A DNA stretch of 7,637 nucleotides, taken from the NCBI GenBank assembly GCA_035502515.1, contig DATJUH010000234.1:1-7637 (forward strand), in the 5' to 3' direction. The notes under the pieces were generated by a model. That model saw only the letters and a list, made by a program, of their open reading frames with translations, was not told the DNA's origin and made no database searches. The position numbers and the translations under genes are program-made. Of this stretch, positions 1-6,488 are shown one piece after another. Within the stretch, counting starts at the first letter, position 1; each line of letters opens with the position of its first letter. The DNA comes from Fen-671 sp035502515 (lineage in GTDB: Bacteria > Actinomycetota > Acidimicrobiia > Acidimicrobiales > Palsa-688).

Positions 1-3000
1 ACACTGCTGGACGACGAACCGTACGCCGAGTGGGCTCTCCGACCCAGGGAAGCACTGGAGGCTTTGCGCCAAGAAGCTCGCCTGGCCCTTGCCCGTGACC
101 GTGCCGGCGGAGCCGGACGGTCTCGGGCCGAAGACGTAATCCAAGCGTGGGAGGCGTGCCTAGAAGCCGACCCTATTTCCGAGGAAGCCACGATTGCGCT
201 GGTTCGGGCCTATTCGGCCCAGGGTCGTTATGCGCAGGCGACCGCCACTTTCCGCCGGTGCTGCGAAGCGCTCGAGCAACTGGGCATGCGCGCTTCGCCC
301 TCCCTGGAACAGGCGATGGCATCAACGTCAATGGCGGCGCCGCACGGCGCCCCGTACCGAGCTGCCCCGAAGGACGAGGAGCGCCGGCTGGTGAGCGCTC
401 TTTTCGCTGAGCTCATCGGCCCGACGGAGGTAGATGGCAGACTCGGTCCCGAAGACGTGTCTGAACTCGTGGGCCATGCGCTGGCCGAAATCGTGGCCGA
501 GGTCGAGGGTCTAAATGGGACGGTCAGTGCCGTGTCCGGCACCGGCGTGGTGGCGTTGTTCGGCGCGCCCGAGTCGCACGAGGACGACCCCGAGCGGGCA
601 TTACGGGCCGCCCTCCGTTCCAAAGTGCGTGTGGCCCAACCTGGCAATGGCCTCTCGTTGCGGGCCGGTGTGGAAACGGGACCGGCCGTTGTGGGGTTGA
701 TCGGCGGCTCCGGTCACCACTACGGCGCGCTCGGCGAAGTAATGCGAGTGGCCGCCGCGCTGCAGTCCATCGCCAATCCCGGTTCGGTTCTGGTTGGGCC
801 GGCTACCTACCGTGCCACCGAAGGCCTTTTCGAGTGGGGCGCGACCGAAGAAGTCATTGTCTACCCCGGTGCCAAACCGGTGCCGGCCAGTTATCTCGCC
901 CGGCCGAAGGTGCAGCGACAAGGCGAGGGAAGGAGGCATTTGGCTGGTGCGGCGCCCCTGGTCGGTCGCAACCAAGAGCTGTCGATGCTGCGACAATCGG
1001 TTTCCGAGGTGACTGCCGGTAAAGGGGGCCTGTTGGCGATTAGCGGCGAACCCGGGTTAGGCAAGACGCGGCTCGTCCAGGAAACCAGAAGGCTCTTTAT
1101 GGCGTGGGTGAGGGCGGCCGCCGGCCGGTTGCCATTATGGCTCGAAGGCCGGGCGGCCTCGTACCGGTGCAACCGCCCTTATGGCCTTTACCAACAACTC
1201 CTCTGCACCTGGGTAGGTACAACACCTGACGAGACAGAGAGAGTCACTCGGCACGCCCTGGACCGGGCTCTAAAAGCCACATACGGGGCGAAACAGGACA
1301 CGGATCAAGCTCGTTTATTGGCCTACGTAATGGGTATCGGCGGCCAGCGGGCCGAATCCCTCATGACGCGCGTAGGGCCGGAAAAGTTCCAGGCCGCCTG
1401 TTTCTCCGCTGTTCGTGATCTTTTGGCCCGCCTGATGGCCCACGGCCCCACGGTGCTGGCACTGGAGGATCTCCATTGGGCGGACCCGACCTCTTTGCGC
1501 CTAACCGAAATAATCTCGGCCCTCTCCGCCGAGGGCCCGTTACTCATCGTCCTGACCAGACGGCCGGAGCCGGACCGGGGTACATCCGATTTCGAGCGGG
1601 CCTTGATCGAAGGCGCCTCTAACCGGTCATTCAGGCTGGAGTTGGCGCCCCTCGCCGCCGGTCCCGAGGCCGACCTCACCCGTGCTCTACTGGGAGCCGG
1701 CCTATCAGACGACCTGGTCGGCACCATAAGCGAGGGAGCCGAGGGGAACCCTCTGTTCCTCGAAGAACGACTGGCGTCTTTGGTTGAAACGAACGCGCTG
1801 AGCCGAGGTGAGGACGGGTGCTGGCACCTCGACCTCGGCTCGCCGGGGCAGGTCCCCGATGTCCTCGACAGATTGGTCCGCTCCAGGGTGGACCGTCTCG
1901 CTCCGGGACCTCGGACAGCCGTCGTGTCTGCATCCGTCCTCGGGCACGAGTTTTCGATCGGCTCGTTGGCCCTGGTAACGGACCTCAACGGCGACCTGTC
2001 ACCGGCGGTCGGCGAACTTTGCTCGGCTAACCTGCTGGTCGAGCTGGACAATCTGCCTGAACCCGCTTACCGGTTCCGCCACAGCTTGATCCAGGACGCA
2101 ATTTACCAAGGGTTATTGAGGCAGCAGCGCCAACACTTACACGCTCGGGCCGCGTCCGGGCTCGAGGCCGCCTCAGAAGCGCCAGAAAAGATAGCCGGGC
2201 TCCTCGGGCGTCACTACGCGCTGGCCGGCGATGTAGAGCGGGCGACGCATTACCTCGAGTTGGCCGGCGACGCGGCGGCAGCCACGTACGCCAACGACGA
2301 AGCCATCGCGTCCTACCGCCGCGCCATCGAGCTCTTCGCAGACGAACCGCCTCAGGCCACACAGGCGGTGCAGCTTTGGCTCAAGTTGGGCGCTTTGTTT
2401 TGGCGGCTCGGCCGCTACGACGAAGGACGGGCGACGCTTCGCGAGGCGGCCAAACGGACACCCGACGGGACGCCTCTGCTCGAAGCGCAGTGCTACCGGT
2501 GGCTTGGTCAACTGGAGATCGAGGACTGCCGTGATAACGATGCCTTTGCCGCGCTCGACAAGGCCGAGGCGGTCCTGCAGGCCTGCAGCGACAAGGACAG
2601 CCAGGAATGGGTCGAGAACTGGTTGGCCCTGCAGGCCAGCCGCAGCAACCTGCACTATTGGCGGGCCGAAAGCGATCTGCAGGCCATCGTGCTCGAGCGG
2701 GCCCGCCCGCTGGTTGACGCCCGCGCCGGGCCGTGGAAAAAGGCCGATTTCTTGGCCCACGTCACCGGGCACCGCTTTCGGGCCGACCGGTTCCTGGTGG
2801 ACGAACGCTCCATCGCCGATATCACGGCGGCCAGGGATATCGTGGCTAAAGCCGGGTTGAACCAAGAGGAGTTCCACTGGCACACGCTCGGCTTCCTGCT
2901 GGTCCTGCACGGAGATCTGACCAGGGCGGAAACCGAGTTGCAAGGCGCCCTTGGTGCCGCCCGCCGGGCGGGCGACAAATCCCTCGAGCTGGCCAACCTC

Positions 3001-3456
3001 GTTTTTCTGGGTTGGGCTTACTTACGACAGCACGACGTGGCCGGGGTTGAAACAGCTACTCACGAGGGCAGTGAGCTTCTGCGCACGCGTACTTTCCCTT
3101 CGGCGGCCATGGTGAAGGCCTTGCAGTCATGGGTGGCGTGGAAAAAGGGGCAGTACACGGACACAGAACGGCTGGCCACGGAAGCTCTCGAGAAGTGGCG
3201 GCCCAACATGGTCCGCTACCCTTTCTGCTCGATCTGCGTCTGGCCGCTCATCGCCGTGCGCCTCGCCGACGGGCGCCACGAGGAAGCCTTCGATGCGGCC
3301 CGAGAGCTCTTTCGGCCGGCTCAGATGCGGTTCCCGGCGGAACTCGAGGAGGCCGTGATATCGGCCATCTCCCTCTGGGACGAGGGCAGCCTGGAACAAG
3401 GGGTCAGCCGCCTGGCGCACTCATTGGGGCTGGCTGAAAAGCTCCGCTTCGCCTAG
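1..3456 (+). CDS. BTAD / cyclase-like / ATPase / TPR-like regulator, 5' truncated
   Basis: The frame is open from base 1 to the TAG at 3454-3456 (1,151 residues visible), so the true start and probably a winged-helix DNA-binding domain lie upstream. Residues 1-105 match a BTAD (AfsR/SARP) domain: it opens TLLDDEPYAEWA and ends EQLGMRASPSLEQ. Residues 126-300 form a class III cyclase homology domain with ALFAELIGPTEVD and GTGVVALFGAPE, but the catalytic positions are lost. Residues 349-356 are a Walker A motif (GEPGLGKT), 485-495 hold a Walker B-like strand (VLALEDLHWAD), followed by GNPLFLEE at 582-589 and FRHSLIQDAIY from 692, typical of AAA_16-type signalling ATPases. The remainder, from about 700, is Ala/Leu/Glu-rich helical sequence consistent with TPRs. 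The likely role is a cytoplasmic, ATP-dependent transcriptional regulator; its target and signal are unknown. At least eight TTA codons occur in frame, including one within Walker A (1057-1059). The gene is convergent with the next gene, with a 90-base gap. Confidence 0.9.
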   Translation, partial: TLLDDEPYAEWALRPREALEALRQEARLALARDRAGGAGRSRAEDVIQAWEACLEADPISEEATIALVRAYSAQGRYAQATATFRRCCEALEQLGMRASPSLEQAMASTSMAAPHGAPYRAAPKDEERRLVSALFAELIGPTEVDGRLGPEDVSELVGHALAEIVAEVEGLNGTVSAVSGTGVVALFGAPESHEDDPERALRAALRSKVRVAQPGNGLSLRAGVETGPAVVGLIGGSGHHYGALGEVMRVAAALQSIANPGSVLVGPATYRATEGLFEWGATEEVIVYPGAKPVPASYLARPKVQRQGEGRRHLAGAAPLVGRNQELSMLRQSVSEVTAGKGGLLAISGEPGLGKTRLVQETRRLFMAWVRAAAGRLPLWLEGRAASYRCNRPYGLYQQLLCTWVGTTPDETERVTRHALDRALKATYGAKQDTDQARLLAYVMGIGGQRAESLMTRVGPEKFQAACFSAVRDLLARLMAHGPTVLALEDLHWADPTSLRLTEIISALSAEGPLLIVLTRRPEPDRGTSDFERALIEGASNRSFRLELAPLAAGPEADLTRALLGAGLSDDLVGTISEGAEGNPLFLEERLASLVETNALSRGEDGCWHLDLGSPGQVPDVLDRLVRSRVDRLAPGPRTAVVSASVLGHEFSIGSLALVTDLNGDLSPAVGELCSANLLVELDNLPEPAYRFRHSLIQDAIYQGLLRQQRQHLHARAASGLEAASEAPEKIAGLLGRHYALAGDVERATHYLELAGDAAAATYANDEAIASYRRAIELFADEPPQATQAVQLWLKLGALFWRLGRYDEGRATLREAAKRTPDGTPLLEAQCYRWLGQLEIEDCRDNDAFAALDKAEAVLQACSDKDSQEWVENWLALQASRSNLHYWRAESDLQAIVLERARPLVDARAGPWKKADFLAHVTGHRFRADRFLVDERSIADITAARDIVAKAGLNQEEFHWHTLGFLLVLHGDLTRAETELQGALGAARRAGDKSLELANLVFLGWAYLRQHDVAGVETATHEGSELLRTRTFPSAAMVKALQSWVAWKKGQYTDTERLATEALEKWRPNMVRYPFCSICVWPLIAVRLADGRHEEAFDAARELFRPAQMRFPAELEEAVISAISLWDEGSLEQGVSRLAHSLGLAEKLRFA

Positions 3457-3546
3457 TGCCCAAATAAGTGGCGACCGGACAAATACATCGAAATGATGAC
3501 GGCGCCGGAGTCACAGGAGCGCCCGAGCCTGAGCCTTCGAGCCGTA

Positions 3547-4791
3547 TCAGATCTTGCCCTGACCCCGGGCGGAAACCGCGTCGTAAGCGGCCTTCGCCCA
3601 ACGGCCCTTCGCCGCGCTCATTTCCTTTTCCCCTTCGGGGAACTTCCAAAAAATGCTGTCCCCGGGAACGAGGCCGGCGACTTCCTCCTTGGGCAGCGCG
3701 GGCTTTTTGAACCCCCATCTCTGGCGGAACAACCACTGGGTGGGGACCGTCTCCTGCCCGCCGTACTGAAACACCAGCGTGCCTTGGCCAAAAGCGACGC
3801 GGGACTTGCCGGGATGGTCGGCCAGGTAAGGGAACAGAGCGACCGCTTCTTTGTTGGTGTCCCCCTGGTAGGCGCCAGATACAAAGTTGCCTTCGTTGTA
3901 GACGAACTTTCCCTCGAAGACGAGTGTGCCACCGTACTTGAAGATCCCGTCGCGGATGTAGCGCGAGATCTCCATTGTCCCGGTCAGGGCCTCGCCTGTG
4001 GCCGGATGGTGGAAGATGGCGTTCTGCGGCCCCCTCTTGGCGGTGCCGCTGCTGTCTGCCGCCTGCGGGTACTGCCAACCCTCAGTTTTGGCATTGATAC
4101 CCTTGGAATACGTCTCCATGTAGGCGTCACGGCCCGATCTGGCCTGGTCATAAGCGCCCTTGTAGCCCATTTTCTCGTGCACGTACTTGCCTATCTGCGG
4201 GTTGCGCAACTTGTGTAAGCTGGTGCCTTCCATTCCGTAGTACATGTCCATCATCTGCGCTGACGGGTTGAGGGCGATGTCTGGCGCCGGTCCACCGGGC
4301 GCAGGCAGCGCCTTCGGGACCGAACCGGGCTCTGCGCCTTTGCCCGAACTGTGGGCGATGTACTGTTTGGCGCGCTCGCCGGGCCAGTAGTAGGGCAGCT
4401 GTTTCTTCTTCTCGGTGAGAGTGTCGAGGAACTTCTTGAGCACGCCGGTCCCTCCGGTAGTGCCGTAGTAGAACGTGCTCGACTGAAAGGCTTTGGCTGT
4501 CAGCTCTTCCTCTTTGGCCGCCCGCTCCTTCTCGTTGTCCAGGGCCGCCGACGCCCGGGGGTCGGACAGGCCCTGCTTGGCCAACGAGGCCATTCGCTCC
4601 TTGATGCCCGGACCACGCTGCAACGTTTGGCTCGAGGAGGCGCTGAGCAGGTTGACCACGGCGCGGTTACCCGCCTGACGCTGGAGCCCCAGGAGCAGCT
4701 CCGATGCGGGCCGGTGGCCGGTCCGGCTCGGCGCAGCCGGTGACGCCGAACTGGTCGCCGGCCGTCGTTGCCTCAATTGAGAGGTCCCCAA
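3547..4791 (-). CDS. Candidate eCIS-associated effector, unknown C-terminal domain
   Basis: A 414-residue protein read from TTG at 4791 to TGA at 3547-3549. The TTG is chosen because AGGAGG lies 5 bases upstream on the minus strand; the longer reading from ATG 4944 would overlap the divergent gene and adds a Cys-rich tract with no coding look. Residues 1-35 are Arg/Ser/Pro/Ala-rich and probably disordered. Residues 36-49 read LQRQAGNRAVVNLL, a motif I know from the N-termini of actinobacterial eCIS-linked and DUF4157 proteins, with a second LQR at 57-59. Residues 63-102 are charged and probably helical, followed by FYYGTTGGTG at 107-116 and a Pro/Gly linker near 155-170. Residues 180-414 are rich in Tyr, Gly and Trp and look globular. 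GTLVF occurs twice, at 288-292 and 337-341, suggesting a duplicated beta element. No signal peptide, membrane segment or HExxH is present. I do not recognise the C-terminal domain; a toxin/effector role is inferred from the N-terminal motif. The protein being real is much surer than its function. Confidence 0.82.
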   Translation of the reverse strand: MGTSQLRQRRPATSSASPAAPSRTGHRPASELLLGLQRQAGNRAVVNLLSASSSQTLQRGPGIKERMASLAKQGLSDPRASAALDNEKERAAKEEELTAKAFQSSTFYYGTTGGTGVLKKFLDTLTEKKKQLPYYWPGERAKQYIAHSSGKGAEPGSVPKALPAPGGPAPDIALNPSAQMMDMYYGMEGTSLHKLRNPQIGKYVHEKMGYKGAYDQARSGRDAYMETYSKGINAKTEGWQYPQAADSSGTAKRGPQNAIFHHPATGEALTGTMEISRYIRDGIFKYGGTLVFEGKFVYNEGNFVSGAYQGDTNKEAVALFPYLADHPGKSRVAFGQGTLVFQYGGQETVPTQWLFRQRWGFKKPALPKEEVAGLVPGDSIFWKFPEGEKEMSAAKGRWAKAAYDAVSARGQGKI

Positions 4792-4796
4792 CGCTG

Positions 4797-4802
4797 CCTC
4801 CT
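4797..4802 (-). promoter_or_regulatory. Perfect Shine-Dalgarno deciding the TTG start
   Basis: The minus strand reads AGGAGG, then CAGCG, then TTG at 4791-4789. This is a full anti-16S match with a 5-base spacer. It fixes the start of the candidate effector gene 51 codons inside the longest open frame and leaves an 88-base spacer to the divergent gene. Confidence 0.85.
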
Positions 4803-4816
4803 GGCCAAGGTTGCAG

Positions 4817-4840
4817 GCACAGTAGCACAGCTGGTGTGCT
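4817..4840. promoter_or_regulatory. Operator-like direct and inverted repeats between divergent genes
   Basis: GCACAG occurs at 4817-4822 and again at 4825-4830, separated by TA. The second copy lies in a perfect inverted repeat, AGCACA (4824-4829) and TGTGCT (4835-4840), around a 5-base centre. The cluster sits in the 88-base spacer between the minus-strand effector candidate and the plus-strand nucleotidyltransferase, where a shared regulator would bind. No convincing -10/-35 pair is visible. It could equally form a small hairpin in the leader of the minus-strand gene. Confidence 0.35.
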
Positions 4841-4879
4841 GCTCGGGCGGCTCTCTCGACCCGGCAATATGGAAACAGT

Positions 4880-5644
4880 ATGGCAATGGTAGACGACGTC
4901 GTTTTCGAGAACTGGCTGGCCGGGGAACTGGCCGGACTACCCAATGTGCTGGCCGTAGCGCTGGGCGGTTCGCGCGCTCAGGGCACTCATAGGCCCGACA
5001 GCGATTGGGACTTCGCCGTGTACTACCGTGGCCGGTTCGACCCTGGTTGCCTGCGGGACAAAGGCTGGCTGGGCCAGATTTCCGACGTTGGCGGGTGGGG
5101 TGGCGGCGTCATGAACGGCGGCGCGTGGTTGACCATCGACGGCCGGGCGGTCGACGTCCATTATCGCGACCTGACCGAGGTCCAGCATTGGTGCGCCGAG
5201 GCGGAGGCCGGGCGGTTCAACAAGGAGCTGCTCCTGTTCTACGTGGCCGGCATTCCGACGTACGTCGTGATGGCGGAGCTGGCTACCAATCGGGTACTAG
5301 CCGGCAACCTGCCGCGCCCGGCCTATCCCGACAGCCTGGCCAGAGCGGCCGGCCGCCGGTGGCATGGCGACGCGCTGGCCAGCCTCAACTACGCGGGCTC
5401 GGCGCTCCGCAACCGCGGCGACGTGGCCGTTGCTCTCGGTAACGCCTCCCGCGGCCTCATCGAAGAGGCTCACTCGCGTTTGGCACACCAAAAGCAGTGG
5501 GTTATCAACGAAAAAGGCATCGTGGACAGGGCGGGCCTCGGCAAATACGCCGAGCTGTTGGTGAAGGCCGCGGACACCGCCGCCCTCCAGGCCGCTATGT
5601 CCACGATTTCCGAATCGCTCGAGAAATCCGGGCGTCAGGAGTAG
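4880..5644 (+). CDS. Pol-beta superfamily nucleotidyltransferase
   Basis: A 254-residue cytoplasmic protein. Residues 29-47 hold the nucleotidyltransferase signature GGSRAQG...SDWDFAV, with GGS at 29-31 and metal-binding Asp42 and Asp44. The third carboxylate is probably Asp92 in AVDVHYRD. The active site therefore looks intact for transfer of a nucleotide from an NTP to an acceptor. The C-terminal half (about 110-254) is mainly helical and probably binds substrate. Length and sequence resemble a widespread actinobacterial family with no assigned substrate; aminoglycoside- or lincosamide-type modification and protein nucleotidylation are both possible but unproven. ATG 4880 has a weak GGAA five bases upstream; ATG 4886 (dropping two residues) is an alternative. 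The gene is divergent from the effector candidate, and no separate HEPN partner gene is adjacent, so it does not look like a standard HEPN/MNT toxin-antitoxin pair. Confidence 0.9.
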   Translation: MAMVDDVVFENWLAGELAGLPNVLAVALGGSRAQGTHRPDSDWDFAVYYRGRFDPGCLRDKGWLGQISDVGGWGGGVMNGGAWLTIDGRAVDVHYRDLTEVQHWCAEAEAGRFNKELLLFYVAGIPTYVVMAELATNRVLAGNLPRPAYPDSLARAAGRRWHGDALASLNYAGSALRNRGDVAVALGNASRGLIEEAHSRLAHQKQWVINEKGIVDRAGLGKYAELLVKAADTAALQAAMSTISESLEKSGRQE

Positions 5645-5647
5645 CAG

Positions 5648-5898
5648 CGATTCTATGTCAAGCGCCTCGGGTTCGAGCCCGTGTTGCAGGACGCAGTTGA
5701 TCACCCGCAGTAGCCGGCGTTCGGCGCGAAAGGGTGGTATTGCACCTTCGGTTCCAGTTCGAAAAGGACCTCGAAGCCGGGAGGGCCGGCCAGGCGGGGG
5801 AAGGCAGCCGAACGGCTTCGCTCACGTCCCGGGCCGGCAAGACCAGGGTTCACGTCGAGGAGTGGCTCACTCTTGACCATGCGTTGACCGTTGCACCC
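5648..5898 (+). pseudogene. Possible decayed VOC/glyoxalase-like gene
   Basis: Just after the nucleotidyltransferase stop, in the same frame, bases 5648-5710 read RFYVKRLGFEPVLQDAVDHP and one more residue before TAG at 5711-5713. The RFYVxxLGFEPV core is typical of the first strand-helix of VOC (glyoxalase/bleomycin-resistance) domains. Further on, in frame 1, 5740-5800 reads LHLRFQFEKDLEAGRAGQAG and 5875-5895 reads DHALTVA, resembling the later LxFxVxDLxA and DPDGHxLTVA segments of the same fold. The pieces lie in the expected order but in different frames, without a start codon, and span only about 84 codons against the usual 115-130, so I read this as a remnant with a deletion and frameshift. 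The first segment is the stronger evidence; the later matches are weak. Confidence 0.38.
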
Positions 5899-6023
5899 CG
5901 GCGTGGGTACGTCAACGGCGAGAACGGCAGAAAGGCCGGCGGCTCAGGGCCAGGTGACACAACGCCAGCCGACACGACTGGGGGTGGCGTACCCGGGTTC
6001 GTATTGCCGGGGGGTCACGTGGG

Positions 6024-6211
6024 ACCGCCACTCTCGCCGGCGCCGCAGGGACGGCGCCCGAGGAGGCCGAAAAGGCCGAGGCCGCCGAGCCGCCGAGGCC
6101 GCCGAGGCCGCCGAGGCCGCCGGCGTTGAGCCCGATGCGGCGATTGTGGAGGCGGCGAAGGCGCTGGCCTCGGGCCCATGGGCGGAACTGGGGAGAGAAA
6201 CTGCTCTCTGA
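6024..6211 (+). pseudogene. Ala/Glu-rich coding fragment broken by a repeat slip
   Basis: From about 6024 frame 3 reads TATLAGAAGTAPEEAEKAEAAE with strongly G/C-ending codons. At the short repeat unit (6087-6094) the coding character passes to frame 2, which continues AAEAAEAAGVEPDAAIVEA, then KALASGPWAELGRETAL, to TGA 6209-6211. Frame 3 is open only back to TGA 5955-5957 and contains no ATG, GTG or TTG in between, so no intact gene can be drawn. The tail looks like a real protein C-terminus after an Ala/Glu linker, but I do not recognise the family. Confidence 0.35.
6078..6121 (+). repeat. 9-base tandem repeat (GAGGCCGCC) with one 8-base unit
   Basis: Five units are seen: GAGGCCGCC at 6078-6086, the short GAGCCGCC at 6087-6094, then full units at 6095-6103, 6104-6112 and 6113-6121. 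In frame the full unit encodes Glu-Ala-Ala. The missing G in unit two shifts the reading frame by one base, matching the change in coding frame around it. Slipped-strand replication or a sequencing error would both produce this. Confidence 0.85.
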
Positions 6212-6222
6212 GCTATATTTTT
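6193..6222 (+). terminator. Weak hairpin followed by a T run
   Basis: GAGAG (6193-6197) pairs with CTCTC (6204-6208) around a 6-base loop, and a run of five T lies at 6218-6222 within a short AT-rich patch. The stem is short and the T run starts 9 bases after it, so this is a poor intrinsic terminator. It overlaps the stop codon of the decayed Ala/Glu-rich fragment. Confidence 0.2.
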
Positions 6223-6488
6223 GGACCCAATAGTAAGTTTTCGCCCCAGATTGAACATCCGCTCCTAAGTATGAGCGCCGCCGTTTTCGAGTTGAAGGAC
6301 ACGTCTTGGCGGGCAAGAGTCGGGTCGTGCCACCGAAAGGGCATTCGGGGAGGACCGGTGCATTTCGAGACGGCCTGACCACGGAGCTGACCTGACCCAA
6401 TGAGAGCCGAAGCCTTGGGGCTAGCTGCGCCCTCGCCGACTTAGCCCTACCAAGGAAGTAGGCAGCACCACCTGCCAGGATGGACGCC
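6212..6488. other. Intergenic stretch with two alternative hairpins
   Basis: No convincing gene was found here. Two small stems lie just before the oxidoreductase gene and share bases 6461-6462, so they exclude each other: CCTAC (6446-6450) with GTAGG (6458-6462), and GGCAG (6461-6465) with CTGCC (6472-6476). The second ends directly before the AGGA ribosome binding site. A 35-codon ATG frame at 6271-6378 has no ribosome binding site and no recognisable product. Together with 5645-6211 this makes about 840 bases without an intact gene. Confidence 0.35.
6477..6480 (+). promoter_or_regulatory. Ribosome binding site supporting the start at 6489
   Basis: AGGA at 6477-6480 is 8 bases upstream of ATG 6489. 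The alternative ATG 6480 overlaps the last base of this motif and has no Shine-Dalgarno of its own, so the downstream start is preferred. Confidence 0.6.

Noticed and set aside
3880..3950. MORN-like repeats in the effector C-terminus
   Set aside because: The Gly/Phe/Tyr pattern is suggestive but does not follow the YxGxWxxGxxxGxG spacing; only the GTLVF echo holds up.
4165..4179. Possible zinc-protease motif (VHEKMGY) in the effector
   Set aside because: HEKMG lacks the second His of HExxH, so it does not support a DUF4157-type metalloprotease.
3493..4218. 241-codon plus-strand frame opposite the effector gene
   Set aside because: It is antisense to the minus-strand gene, which has a perfect ribosome binding site and a recognised motif; the plus frame has neither.
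5734..6129. 131-codon plus-strand frame
   Set aside because: Its second half is Pro/Arg/Gly low complexity from the tandem repeat read out of frame; only its first part may be VOC remnant.
6271..6378. 35-codon ATG frame
   Set aside because: No ribosome binding site, no recognisable product and no coding bias.
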